From Sisyra terminalis (lineage: Eukaryota; Arthropoda; Insecta; Neuroptera; Sisyridae), in assembly GCA_958496175.1 (NCBI GenBank), contig OY292274.1, forward strand, positions 56,430,630 through 56,494,629: DNA of 64,000 nt, in the 5' to 3' direction. Of the stretch, positions 1 through 12,704 are shown one piece after another. The number at the start of each line of letters is the position of its first letter. Position 1 is the stretch's first letter. The notes beneath the pieces were generated by a model that ran no database searches, was not told where the DNA came from, and saw only the letters and a list, made by a program, of their open reading frames with translations. The translations under genes were made by a program, and so were the position numbers.

Positions 1-2310
1 ATTCTTTAATAGTTGAAGGAAAATCTTTGAAAAGATTCATATGAAAATTAAAGTTTACCCCTACGCGAATTAAAGTTACTATAAAGTTATTGGTATTTCT
101 AAATAATAAAAATTTTCCATAAAAGCATTGTAACTTTCGAAGTATCATGATATCTTTTAAAAATCAAAAATCCATAACTTTTTCATTTCTCCCAATAAGG
201 AGTTTAAAAAAGTTTTTTTTGTTCTACAGAGGTTTTTATAATAATATTTCATATTTCTTATTGTAACAAGCTTTTGTTCATTTACTATTTCTCTTTAAAT
301 CAAATAGTCCACTTCAATATCATATATGTAATTTATGCTATTCTTTATTATTCATACCATAGTATCAATATATACAATTAAATATATTTACTAATTTGGT
401 TTAAAATGAGAAAGGTTAAGAAAACTTATATAATTGTATACAACTTACCATTTTTGCAGAACTAAAATCTGTAATAACGTAACGAAAAGTCTTAAAACTA
501 TCCTTAAAAAAGTCTCTAACTATATATGGATGATTTTTAATTCCGAAACCATCCAAAAAAATATTTCTTTTATAATGATTTGTAATAAAAAGTAAGTTTC
601 AAAAATATTCAAGCATTTTTAAACTGAATTTAATTAAATATATGTTTTACCAGCAAATTAGCTTTTTAGTACCTATCTAAAGCTTGTTGATAATTTTAGA
701 ATAAACTTATTTTTTTCATACAATCTTAAACATTGTATTTAAGCAGTCTTCATTTAAGTAAATTTTAAAACTACTTATAATGTTTTTTATAAAATGAGTT
801 TGTGCAATTTAATCAAATTTGGTGCAGTTATACTTGTTTATAATTTTCATAAAATGAGAAATATAAACAAAGCTCTAGTGTGGAAAAAGGGCAACTGCAC
901 AAAATATGACTTGGAACATAACTAATAAAGGGCCCAGGGCTATAAACTTTGTGAATTGGGCTCGAAAAATGATTAAAATGAGATATTTAGTAGGAGGTAA
1001 AACATACTATTCGAAAAGTACCTACTTTCCGATTTGTATTTCAATCAGTTTTCGTGAAAAAAAAAATATTAATTGAAAAATAGGAATCATTTTTTTCTTA
1101 TAAATTATCAAGTCTATATGACCTAATATGAAAATATGGTTTAAAGGTTGATATTGCATTTTTTATAAAAAAATAATTACTTGATAGCTGTATGCATTCT
1201 ATGAAAATTATTATTTTTTTTAAAATCACAAATTCTTTATTGTATTGAACTACGAGGTTAAATATTTTATTTACCTTTCATTTTAATTAAATCTTTTTTC
1301 CAGCTTAAAAGACAGCATTAAGTTTTTTCTGTCAAATTTTAAAGAATTTTTAAATCAACCTTTAACTATAACGCATGTTTCGATAGATAAGACAAATGAC
1401 GTCAGTGCACCACAATGCGGATACGTATTTGTTTATGTATATGTATTGGCATTAGCTTGGAAGTGGGAGTGTTTTTCTTAAATTTTCAAAATTTCAACAA
1501 TCAAAACAAATGAGCATCTTGAAATCACGCAATCCGATTGGCTAATAGCCTCTTGCATTGAACATAAAGTGAATGCTGTCATAAGATATTGGTGTATTCC
1601 TCAAAACATTGCAATTAAATCTAGTTGCTCATCGTTTACTGCACTGAATATGCATTAAACTTAATGATAGTTATGTAAAAATAATTTTGTGAAATACTTT
1701 TTCTGTTTTATTTCATGTTTAAAACAAATTTTGTATAGATTTTATAAATCCTTTATTATTTTATTAAAAAAAAACATTACCAACCTCTACTTATGTTAAA
1801 AGTTAAGATTCATGGCTCAAGAAAATTCTAAGGTAAATAATTTTCTATTTTTTACTTATTTATTTTACACAAAAAACACTTGAGATCTACGACTATAGAA
1901 ATCTAAAACTTTCAGAAACTTAGTATTTTATTAGTAACTACATACTTACAAAGTATTATTAAAATCTCATTCCGGGACTGATTCATCATTTTTATAGCCC
2001 TAGACCCTTTTAAAACCACACAATTTGTGTAAATTTGACATTAAAAATAATTAATTGATAATTTAATTTGCAATCTGTATACATTATTATACAAAAAGTT
2101 AATAAATTGAAAAAATATTCAATATTAAATTCTTTAGTTTTGAGCGAAAAAATATTATTGATATTTTAAAGAAGAAGTTTTACTCTGAAATAGAAAATCA
2201 AGATAGAAGAAAATTTTCATTCGTTTTACGTCCCTACTTCCTAATTATACGAAATGTAATTAATGAAAGCCAAAAAATTTATTAATTTAACCATAACACT
2301 TTTACTATTT
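1..2310. other. 3' flank of hth, no gene seen
   Basis: A+T-rich sequence with no ORF of note, no transposase or reverse transcriptase similarity and no tRNA. A somewhat G+C-richer patch at 1380-1640 holds a palindromic TGACGTCA (1397-1404) and an inverted CCAAT box (CCGATTGGCTAAT near 1530). That could mark a promoter or enhancer, but no coding sequence follows on either side. Confidence 0.5.
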
Positions 2311-3260
2311 AAAATTTAATCCTCTATTGCATTCTTTTGTTCTCTCTTATTTCTGTGGTCATTATTACCCATATTTTATCTATAGCGTTGTAGCATCCCT
2401 GTAAATTAATGCAAGTTTGTACGGTTTTAGATATTAAACTATATAGTGCATATAGATATAAGTTCAAGCGATCATTATACGAAGTAGGATATTGAAAATA
2501 ATATATTTTTTTATTTATAATGTTGGTATGGATAGAAAAATCAAAAATTTAACTTTATTTGTTCGAAAGATGGAAAAAGTTATTCAATAAAATATTAACT
2601 TAAACTTGGTTTTCATTTGGCCTTAAAAGGGTTAATCATTGTATTACTTATTCTTTCCCGACGGAAAATAGATTTTCTTATGTGCATTTTTTACATATTT
2701 TCACCCCATATTTAGTCTATAAAACATTAGGAATTGTTGAAATAAAGTATCTATTAGAAAGGAGATATAAATTCATAAAATTTAATCCTCTATTGCTTCC
2801 TTTTGTAAGCTCTTATTTCAGTGCTCATTATTACCCATAGCTTTGTCTCAAACTTAAGTAAATCTCAAGCATAGTAGCATTTCTGTAAGCAAATGTAAGT
2901 CTGTACGATATTAGATATTAAAGTAAATAGTTCAAACATTAAAGTTCAAGCAATCATCATACAAAGTATACAATTGAAAATAATAAATTTTTCTATTTAT
3001 AATGTTGGTATGGATAGAAAAATCAAAAATTTAACATTATTTGTTCGAAAGATGAAAAAAGTCATTCAATAAAACATTAATTTAAACTTGATTTTAATTT
3101 GGCCTCAAAAGGGTTAATCATTGTATTACTTATTCTTTCCCGACGGAAAAAATATTTTCTTATGTGCATTTTTTACATATTTACTCCCTTTATTTAATCT
3201 CTTTAAATCTTAAGGAATTGTTGAAATAAAGGATGTATTAGAAAGAAGATATAAAATCAT
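2311..3260. repeat. local tandem duplication, unit about 470-484 bp
   Basis: Copy 1 is 2311-2776 and copy 2 is 2777-3260. Both begin AAAATTTAATCCTCTATTGC, share TAATGTTGGTATGGATAGAA and TTATTCTTTCCCGACGGAAA, and end near GAAAG(G/A)AGATATAAA. Copy 2 has about 18 extra bases near 2835-2875. Divergence is modest (scattered substitutions), so the duplication is not new. No coding frame is conserved between the copies. Confidence 0.9.
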
Positions 3261-3517
3261 ACTTACTTTTTATTTTGCTGCAACTGTTTTTGAAGTTCCT
3301 TGAAAGTAGCAATAATAAATTGCGGACCTGTATAAGTGTAAATGAAGCATCTTCTCAGATTTAAATTCAGTAAAAAGGGTATAAAAATAAAACGCATGAA
3401 ATTAAGTACACAAGATGTAGCATTTAATGCTCACGTTTCAAAAAAACACTATACAGAGTCACAAGGACATAGTTATATATAGAGGTATTCACATCGCCGT
3501 CCTTTCATAAATTACAA

Positions 3518-3568
3518 TATTATAATAATAATAATCATAATATAATAATAATTCATAATAATAATTAA
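3518..3568. repeat. AAT-type microsatellite, interrupted
   Basis: An imperfect run of TAA/AAT triplets (TATAATAATAATAATCATAA and continuing), broken by two C interruptions. Confidence 0.85.
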
Positions 3569-4177
3569 TTGTAAGGATATCTCATTAATAAAAAAGCAGA
3601 ACACAATCATGATTTTACCATAATTTTAGTTGCGTATAAAATCCAGATGCGAATTTGTGCAATAGTTGACTGAAGTTTTCGTTTGATTATATTGATTCAT
3701 TTTTACGTGATCTAATAATTTGGAATCAAGTTAAAATCAATTAAGAAATTGTTAATTAAATTTGTTAATGAGTGATTGCAATTTTCGAGTGAAAATTAAA
3801 AAAATGAGATGATTAAAGTTTTTCAGTCAACTATTTAACAAAAATGCTTGATTCATTGATTTTTTTCCTTTTTTTTTCTTCAAAATTTACTAAACAGACA
3901 ATTTTTTCTGATAATTTCTTGGTTTTAATTTTCACATTTGTTATACTTTTGATTAGGTTAAATTTTATTCGTATACATTAGGTAAGGCGTACAATGATTT
4001 ATCAAGTAAACATATTTTCCTTGAAATCATTGAAGATCGTTTATTTTCTTAGTAAACTTACATATTTTTTTTCAATTCATTTCGATAAAACAAATTGTAT
4101 ACAAGACTTTATTGGTTAATTCTTTTATCTAAAAATATACAGTAAAATGAAAAAAATCAAAACTGCATCAGTTATAA

Positions 4178-4197
4178 TTTTATTATTATTATTATTT
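4178..4197. repeat. TTA microsatellite
   Basis: TTTTATTATTATTATTATTT, five to six triplet units. Confidence 0.85.
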
Positions 4198-7100
4198 CGT
4201 ATTTTTATTAGTAAATTTTTCTTTATTTATATGTGCTCTTGCTTGTTGTGTATTAAAATCGGAGGTATTTTCAACTATTTACAATATTGTGTGTGATTTT
4301 ATTTATAAATTTACCTTTTTTTATATATAATTTCCTTTTTGTAAAAAAAATTAGATCATTTTTTTTCAATATTTAGAAAAGAAATATAAATTTTATATTT
4401 TTCATAAGCGGTGATTTAAAAGATAAATTGATGTTGTCCAATTGCACTTTTAATTAAAACATTCAAATATATTAGATTATAGTTACTTCAAAAACTGAAA
4501 TAATTTATAGTAAAATTTGATTTGGAATTATTTAAGTATTTTCACCAAATAAAGTTAAACTCTTTATTTGAATTTAGAAACAATTCCTTTGGAAGGTTTT
4601 TGATGAAAATGTGTCCATTCAAAGTGGAAAAAAAAATAATAATTTTGTTTTTCACGGAAGTCCAACAACATCAAAATATTCTCTCTATTTTTCTAATGAT
4701 GAAATATAAAACTTATATCAAATGAAAAATGTATTTCAGTAACGGATATTAAGGATAGAGTGGATTATCGAGAATAACGGGGGTTGATTTTAAAAAGGTT
4801 TTTTGCGAGTTAAACTTCTAAAACAAGTATTTACTACCATTACCCATTACTTTCATCGTCTTTTTCATTTTGTATCTAGGTTTCATGTTTTTGGAATGGT
4901 TAACGTTATTATAAATTATAGTATACTGCGTACTTAGGCAATACTTGTGATTATAAATTCGCATAAAAAACTATATATTTAGATTATCATTAATTATAGA
5001 TATTTCTCATTTAAATATAATTTTCTATTTATTTAAATATAACTATGATCTTCTCTTGATTTTTTTTTATTTTAATAATAATAATTAACGTATCATTAGT
5101 CTGTATACATTTATGCATTTGATTGTAATTTTTTTAAAAAGGGACACACGACATTAAATATTAACCATTTGGAAAGTGAAGAAGGGATGATGAAAGTAAT
5201 GGTGCATGCGTATGTGAATATTTTACGGTAAAAGTCAAAGCCTTAACTAATGGTAAAGTAATATGGTTTTCAATGGATGGAAAATCTATTTGTGAAAAAA
5301 AAAATAAAACAAAAAAAAATTAAAATAAACCACAGTATTATTTTATTTAAAATTAAAATTAACATCAGAAGGAACAATTATTTAAGATTTTTTTAGGTTT
5401 ACTTGAAACTATTATAATTTTCATCAATTATAACTTTTCCAAAAATTTCTTCATTTTCTTAATGCCCCCGTTTTCGAAAAACCACTCTTATTTTTTTTTT
5501 CTATTGAACACTTGACTCATGTACACAATACTCTCACTCTCTCTTTCTTTCATATTTATGTATTTAGTAGAATTAGCAGTAAAAGTAGTATTTTTCTATT
5601 TTTCATCTTTACATGATTATCTAAATACTTCAAGATTCTCTCTTTTATAGTTTTAATTATAAGATATTACTTATATATAAATACAATATTGTACACATAT
5701 TTTTATATTATTAATAATAATTTGTCTATAAAAACACCAAGAATCACCAAAATTTCGTATACCTACATAAAGTGATCGACACGAAAAGAAATACTTTTTT
5801 CTTCTCGTCATTTTCAAGTTTTCGTCTTTAGAAACATATCATTTGCTTCATTTATTTTCTTCTTTAACAAAATCTCAAATGTTATCGCTGCATTCAAACC
5901 ATAAAATCAACAATCTAATGAAATTCAATCGCAATAAATAGGCGGACTTTTGTTCGGTCAAAACTCTTATTAAATAGTTTCACCACTACTGGAAATGAAA
6001 TTTCGGAAAAGAGATATGTTTGCAATGAAAACCTATAGCGATTTACAAAGAAATGAGATCAGAAATAATTTCAAATTTCGTTCAGGCAAGTCTATCCTAC
6101 AAAATAATGATATATCACACATTAGCTATATTCTTAAATTCAAACAAATATGCAAAGCAAAAATATTTCCATAATATAAGAAGAATGTTAGTTGGGGTAT
6201 TAAATTTAATGTAATATCGTTGGGCTAAAATTTTCAATTTCGTATTTCAAAAGGAAAAACTTATCAATGCAAATATAAAAGAATAAATTGGAAAGCATTT
6301 ATGTGTGAGGTAAAATTTTACATGTATATTGATGCAGGAAACAGGACCGGTTCAAGAAAAATTCAACTCGTTTCATAAACAAACATTTTTTCAAAACATT
6401 TCAATCTTCAATTCTAGACTATTTAAGTTGGGAACTTCAAAGTTAAAGTTTAAAGATTTTATGAATTATAAAATTCCAAGCAAAGCTGGGAACTAACAGG
6501 GACATTTCCATACAAAGCCTTGATTTTCCATGATAATTTTTGAGATGAGATAAGTTTTGCTTGAATTCATTGAGACTATCAGCAAATCAAAAAATCAATG
6601 ACTTAAAAAAACATAGCTTTTAAATCGTTAAAAATTCATTTTTCCTTCCATTACCATCGAAGATTTTACTAATGAAATAAGAGTTAAATTGAAAAATAAG
6701 CTTCAAAACTTTTCTGCTATTTTTCACTTGAGTTACTTATTTTATATTAAAAAAAATATACACCCCATGAAAATTATTCCTTAGCTTAAACACCAATATA
6801 GTTTTCTTTTTTCCCCCCATAGAAAGTTCATTGTAAACATATCTCGAACGACTAGAAATATTAGTACATACTCATTATTCGCGATTGAAACTATTGAATG
6901 GAACTAAGACCTATGTGAAAAGTGCGCCTAACTATTAGTTTTGAATATGAAAATATAATAATTTTCATAAGCGTATTGAATGTAAAAGTATAGAATATTG
7001 CTCTAAAAATATGGCGATTGGTTCTCTTTTACATTAAACAAAGGAATTCTCTATGTAAAATTGAAAAATATAATCGTAAATGAAACGAAAATGTTGATAT

Positions 7101-9462
7101 ATTAATTGTTTGCTAATTAATTATTTAGTATAATGAATATAATTTTAATAATAATTATAATAACCCTGTATTATTCACGTTGATGATGACGTATGTGTAT
7201 TCTCTATAATTTAATACATAAACTCAGTGGCACGAAATATTTCTTAATTTTCATACGGAAAATTAAAAAACGTAAATAATATATAGAGAATTTGAAACAT
7301 AACTGTCCACACACAAACTGATATTTATTGTACTTTTCTCAAAATATGATAAGAATTGGCTGTGCTGTATCATTAACTATTTCATTGACAGTCAATTTTA
7401 AAAAATTATTTCCTTTATAAAATTATACATTTAAAATTCGTTATGAAATTTTGTATACTTGTGTTTTATAATATAAATCTTATTTTCATTTTTAAAAATA
7501 TTTTAATTTCAAACTTATCCTACATAAAGCTATGCAAAGATGAGACACAAAAATATTTCTTCAATTTCAGAGAACGAAAATTTCACGTTACAGTTTAACT
7601 AGTTTTTTTGTAAATACGTATATTGTTCATGATTGATTAATATACTTATTATGAACTAACGATTTTTAAATATTTGAAATTTATTTCAGAAATATCGAAA
7701 CATTGCGTACATACATTTCTTATTATCCAGAGAGAGTTGGAGAGAAATTTAACCTCTTTGATTAGAGCAAAAAATATACATTTAGTATACATTAAAGAAT
7801 TATATGCAAGAACCCTAATAAGGGGACGTATACTTGAATGATATTGAAAGGCATTTTCATAGTTCAAAACGTTATCAGTCTACTGTTTTGCTCTTAATGC
7901 GTTTTTCTTTAACTTTTAACACACTCACCTGGTAACAAGAGGAATAAGGGTAGAATTTTAAAATAAATGATGCTCATTAAGAGATTTTATACAGTTTACA
8001 TTGTAGGATAAAAATTGATTTGCGTTTACCTTATATTTTTTTTTTACAAATAAAATTACTGTAAGTATACTTAACAAGTCACAACCTTTCAAAATTTCGT
8101 AAATCGTATATATTTTGTATATATTTTTTCTTGAAAAATACGCTTGATTTGTTCATATCATTGCATTTGAAATGTTTAACTTAGGTATAACAATATCTAA
8201 TTTATTTTTCACAAAAATAAAATTCATTAAGATATAATACTCCAGGAATTTCTCACGAATTCAGTGATTTATTTTCGTATACACTTTCATTGTCTAACGT
8301 TTTATTTGTGAATGAAGGAAAAATCAAACGTATTTTTCGATGACATTAGACTTGAGGTTCCTCATTAAAACTGATATTCAAGGCTATTCGAATAATTTCT
8401 AGATGGAAATTTATTTTGTGTGTGTTTATTTTAAAACATTTACGTAATAATAATCGAAGTGAAAATAAAAAAAAATAAGGATCATATCATTGCACTCGTC
8501 ATGGAGGTACAGACATTTGAAGCTTTTGTAACATTATTTTTTTCCTTTTTATACAATATTGATAACAAATTTTTAAAAATGAAACTTATATCTGCGTCTA
8601 AAACAAAATCTTAGATCCTTAAATTTACTTCTTAAATTAGTTGTTGAAAAGATTGATGGGAACCAAAATGAAAATGATCTAAATAGCGATAATATTTACT
8701 TGTGATGGTAGGCGTCGTCGCGTGTAGATATTTCTTCAGTTCGGAACAGTTCTTCGCCATGTTGAGTTCAAAAAAAAAGTATTTCTCTTTGCTCTTCTAT
8801 TCATATGTATTTCATTAATTAATATTTACATTTCTTTCACTAAAAAGATCGGTTTAAGTCCAACTTCACTTTTATCAACATTCAATTTTATACACAGGGG
8901 TTGCGTATAAAATGTTAATTTTTAAAAATTATTTTATTATTACACTATCTGTCCAGGTTTTGTTTTTAATACTTTTGTACAAACTGTTTTTTTTAGTACT
9001 CTTTAAAATTTAATTAAAAATTTTATGCGTTAATTATTTAATTAAATGGATATTTTTTCACACTCACTACATATACATTTTGTACAAAGATTTAATCACA
9101 TTTAAAAAAACTTTTGTTATTTTTCCGATATTTTTTTTATTTTTTATTTTAATTAGTTAAATTTTATTTATTTTTATATTTATAAATGTTTTGTTTGCTC
9201 ATTTGTAGTTGATTTTTAACTTTTTGAGTTTTCAATTGTCGTTGTATGCATGTGTTATGCTAGTTTTGATGTTTTCGAAACTTTCTTGCACAGTTCATAT
9301 TTGAGACCCTAGCGAATCTGTAAAGAAAACATTAACATTCTTTAAAATAAAATTCAATCAAGAAAAATCTAAGATCGTACTATAAAAAGTCATTCAAAAT
9401 TAAGTAAACCAAGTGACGTTTTTTAAGCTGCTTTCCATCCCTTATGCTTAAGTATAACAAAT

Positions 9463-9497
9463 TTGTATTTTAGGCCTACCGGAGGCCTAAAATACAA
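9463..9497. repeat. perfect 15-bp inverted repeat with 5-nt loop
   Basis: TTGTATTTTAGGCCT is followed by ACCGG and then by its exact reverse complement. It abuts the 5' head of the SINE at 9498. In an hth transcript reaching this far it would fold as a 15-bp hairpin about 330-370 nt past the stop codon. The second SINE copy has no such hairpin at its head, so this is not part of the shared repeat. Confidence 0.9.
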
Positions 9498-9640
9498 GCC
9501 GAGTGGTCTAGGTGACCGCTTCCAAACTGGTAGGCTATGGGCTCGATTCTTGTATCGAGTAAATTTTCGATATTTCTCGATTACGGATTTTTATTAGCTC
9601 TAGAGTCACTAAAGACCTTAGTAGTTATAAAGCGACAGTA
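9498..9640 (+). mobile_element. tRNA-headed SINE copy, antisense to hth
   Basis: The head GCCGAGTGGTCTAGG resembles an RNA polymerase III A box of the tRNA-Leu/Ser kind, and GGGCTCGATTC stands at B-box spacing. The body (TTTCGATATTTCTCGATTAC, then GACCTTAGTAGTTAT) matches the inverted copy at 13375-13520 over most of its length. It lies about 190 nt past the hth stop codon, so it is probably inside the 3' UTR in antisense. No poly(A) tail or target duplication is clear. The identification rests on the two-copy match plus the tRNA-like boxes. Confidence 0.75.
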
Positions 9641-9828
9641 AATATCAATTAAAAAAATGTATTTAATTAATAAAACATCACGAAAAAATGATTTCTCTTT
9701 TCTCCCAATTGGTTCACATAATTTATGAATGACCCTTAGTTAAAAAGTTACTTACTTGTAAGTATATCAGCATACAGTTTTTGATTGTTAATAACCGGTG
9801 GGTGAACTTATAGTAAAACTGTTTAGCA
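9641..9828 (-). other. hth: proximal part of the hth 3' UTR
   Basis: This is the transcribed stretch directly after the TAG at 9831-9829. I see no secure polyadenylation signal in it. The 3' UTR probably runs on through the SINE at 9498-9640, but the end cannot be fixed because AATAAA and near matches recur throughout the A+T-rich flank. Confidence 0.6.
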
Positions 9829-9974
9829 CTACAGATGATGGCCGTAATATTCGGCGGGATAGTGCGCATATTGATTATGAAACGTAGGATCACCAGGCGG
9901 CCTGTGCATCATTTGTGCTTGTCCGTCCATCATATATCCCATAGATCCGTCAGGACTATAGGCACCACTAGGAC
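9829..9974 (-). CDS. hth: homothorax last coding exon: insect-type C-terminal tail and stop
   Basis: The exon starts with GT, completing a Gly codon left by the previous exon. It then gives 47 residues beginning PSGAYSPDG, with MMHRPPGDPTFH in the middle and EYYGHHL at the end, followed by TAG at 9831-9829. Vertebrate Meis proteins share the PSGxAYSPDG start after the homeodomain, while the MMHRPPGDP and EYYG-HL ending is the one found in insect Hth. This supports an insect source. The acceptor is CTCATGCAG. The opposite strand is also open here (9835-10056), but that frame is a shadow of this exon and its intron flank. The 146-nt exon fits in phase with the 59-nt exon upstream. Confidence 0.96.
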
Positions 9975-9998
9975 CTGCATGAGGAGAAAACACTACAT
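9975..9998 (-). promoter_or_regulatory. hth: 3' splice site before the last hth coding exon
   Basis: The acceptor reads GTTTTCTCCTCATGCAG on the minus strand, and TGCTAAT about 35 nt upstream could be a branch site. The site is phase-consistent with the previous exon. Confidence 0.88.
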
Positions 9999-11880
9999 AT
10001 TAGCATGGTCAGCAGACTGTCCTCATACTAAGTTGGAAATTTTTATTGATGCATAATGACATAGGTAGTATTCTCTTGAAAAAAATATAATGAAAAAAAA
10101 TGCCAAAGTATAAACACAATGCTTACTTTTAATTAACGATTAGATTATGAAATTATGCATCGATTTGTCCTTAAATTGTAACAATGATTAAGTATTCAAA
10201 TCTCAATATTTTTAAATGAAAGATAAAAACGAAGAAATCTGTAAAGCAGTAAAAATATCCCTCGGTATTGAGTCAAATTATTTCATCCCTAAATTGTCAA
10301 GATAGAATTTCTTGAGTGCAAGCAGTAAATCACAAAATCCAGATCAGCCTATGCGATGAAAATAACTAAAGTGCTTTTATTCGATAAGCTCCAACCACCA
10401 CCATCGTGGAATTACATATAGATGCATTTGCCTCATGAACTATTTTGCAATAAAATAGATCTGAAATTTCCTCAAGACTCCCATTAGTAAAGGACATCTT
10501 TATGAAATGAAATCATCCAATATTTCTTTCTCTTTGTCCAAGTGGTAGCTGGAAGATTTAAACGCTAGCTAAAGGAATTGAATCAATAAGGACAAATAAA
10601 TAGGAATCAATAGTTTTTTCATTGCGCTTTCACTTTCTACCATTTCGATTATAGTCGAATATATAGTGTATTTGAATGTATATGTCTAGTGATTTGATAC
10701 ATTTTCTCCCTTCATTGTACCCTAGGATTTTTATCTGAGTGAATAGGGTATCCATGTCATCCATCAAGCTTGTCAATGTAACGCTATAATGGCCGCGCTT
10801 CGGTTTAATGTCCACCAGGACATGTCTAAGCCCATGATGTTAAAATATGGTCACTAGTACACAAAATACGGATTTGTTCAATTTTTATACGTTTTTCAAA
10901 TTTATATATTTTATATATAAAACACAAAAAATAAAACAGATTAAATCAAATTCCCATAGCCATTAAATTTCTTTCGGTATTTTACATCATCAACAAAAGA
11001 TGTGTTCTAAGCCAATAATTTTCATTGGTTTCGAAAATTAATGGAAAAACAAAGTGAAAACTCATGTTTTTTTTTCAATGTTGTAATTTTTTACTGAGTC
11101 AATCACGATTTGATTGAAATTACTACTAGAAATTGTATAAAAGCTAAATGCTTTGGTGACAAATTATAAATTTTCAAATGCGAAAATTGAACAAATAAAT
11201 CTTTTGTTTCCTCAACAAATATTAGTACCTTCATTTAGAAAGAGTATTTTTAACAAATCAATTATTATAATAAATTATTTACATTAATAGCCATTAGAGT
11301 GGCTTTTAAAAGATGTAGGACTTTTTTTTGAGTAAGTGCTTTTAAACTTCTCTACTCTGATAATGTAACTTTTATTTTTTACTCTACTTTTAATTTTATA
11401 TTTTGTAAACATTAACGAGTAATTTTTAAAACGCCATTAAATTGTTTTTAAAAAAAAAGCACTAAAGAAGATAGTGTTGGAGGTAGTTACTAATCGTACA
11501 AGAAGATTATTATAGACATTGTAAAATGTGCAAGCTGCAACAATATGTAATATGTGTTTTTCTATCTCATATATTATCCCATCGTCATCCATCTACAAAT
11601 ACATTCATGGAAAACCCTAAATCAGACAAAAGCAATTGGTTCCTCAAGAGTGACGTTTAGTTTCTTGCTCGAGTAACTGAGAAAGCCGTTAAGACTCACA
11701 TATATACATTGAAACAAATAATAGAAAATGGCCATTTCAACTCTAAATAAAGACGGAAATGCAAAAGATACATTTGCCAATCGTAAGTAATACTTTAATG
11801 GTCTTTATCTAACAATTTCGGTTTCGGATAATCGTGGCACCTTTATATAGAATACATCTATGTTGCAAAGATATGTTATA

Positions 11881-12168
11881 ATGTCTTTCGATAGTGATGC
11901 TTTCGTTGATGATCCGGAAACCTTATACAGTGGTTTAAGGGGAAATACCGGAACTCGGAAATGTGTTCCGGAATCCCTTAACAATACTCCAGGTTGGAAC
12001 GATGCGCCTATTTTATATGATTGTTATTATCTTAAAGAGATTTTCAAATTAACATTACCTATTATGTGTGTGGTTGCAATCCAAAAAAAAAAAATTAACT
12101 GCAAAAGAAAAAAGTCTATTGTGACACCGTCTGTGGCTTTAGACTGGAGTAATAATAATATTTCTTAA
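11881..12168 (+). other. unidentified ORF with a coding-like first half
   Basis: It opens at ATG with MSFDSDAFVDDPETLYSGL and contains NNTPGWNDAPILYD at about residues 42-55, with balanced residue use unlike the Lys/Ile/Phe-rich chance frames around it. After about residue 60 it decays into low-complexity Lys/Asn sequence through an A11 run. The GWND(A)P motif recalls the short GWNDPP motif of SRA1-type proteins, but one motif is not enough to assign a family. A separate ATG 150 bp upstream (11730, MAISTLNKDGNAKD) runs into a good donor (GTAAGT at 11784), but I could not join it in phase to this ORF. It may be a nested gene fragment, an old pseudogene piece or chance. Confidence 0.2.
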
Positions 12169-12697
12169 GATTATTTGTACAATAAAAACGCAAGCTTGAA
12201 ACTCTCTTTTCATGTCAGATTAAAATCCGGAACGTGAAGATTTAATGACAAAGTTGTGACTTATTATAATGACTTGAAATCCTGCATTTGAGATTATGAT
12301 AAACATGTCTATAGTGAATTATTGCTTTTAGCTTTTACACATTATTACATTGAGATATTCCACGGGTTTTATAGGTGTTTTATAGATATTCATCAAGCTT
12401 TTAAAATTTTCTATAATATTATCGAATTCCGGAAAGATCTCATTTTTAAACTAAAACGATTTATTATTAAATTGCTGACAATAAAACATTCATTACGTTT
12501 ACACGGGATGACATTTTGGTAATTAACTTTGCAATTATTTTATCCATTAGCGCATAAATATTTAATATCGTTTCGGACAGATTTAAAAATAAAATTTAAA
12601 AAAAAAAGAGTGGAAAATGTTCAAGTCAACTTTTACAAAATATATGTTCGAAATAAATATTGAGATTTGAATAAATCATTTTAATTAGTTGAAAATT

Positions 12698-12704
12698 GAC
12701 TCAC
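12698..12704 (-). promoter_or_regulatory. hth: 5' splice site after the 59-nt hth exon
   Basis: The donor reads GCAG|GTGAGTC. Unspliced, the frame continues Gly-Glu-Ser-Ile-Phe-Asn and stops at TAA, so retention of this intron would leave a whole homeodomain with a five-residue novel tail in place of the normal C-terminus. Confidence 0.88.

Larger units (their letters stand above)
3261..9462. other. 3' flank of hth (may include distal 3' UTR), no gene seen
   Basis: The ORFs here (4522-4725 plus, 7649-7867 minus) are short, A+T-driven and match nothing I recognise. It contains an AAT-type microsatellite near 3518-3568, a TTA-type run at 4178-4197, and a TGATTGATTAAT word at 7630-7641 that fits the Extradenticle-Hox composite consensus. 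The part nearest hth (about 8400-9462) could be 3' UTR. Confidence 0.5.
9975..12704 (-). other. hth: hth intron between recognition-helix exon and last coding exon
   Basis: A 2,730-nt phase-1 intron with GT-AG borders. It holds no recognised repeat. A plus-strand coding-like stretch at 11881-12010 is listed separately. Otherwise it is ordinary A+T-rich intron sequence. Confidence 0.9.

Noticed and set aside
9498..9570. Functional tRNA gene
   Set aside because: The A and B boxes are present, but the acceptor stem does not pair and the sequence continues into a shared SINE body with a second copy in the window.
9835..10056. Plus-strand ORF of 73 codons
   Set aside because: It lies antisense over the last hth coding exon and its acceptor. 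The minus-strand reading is a clear family match and this is its shadow.
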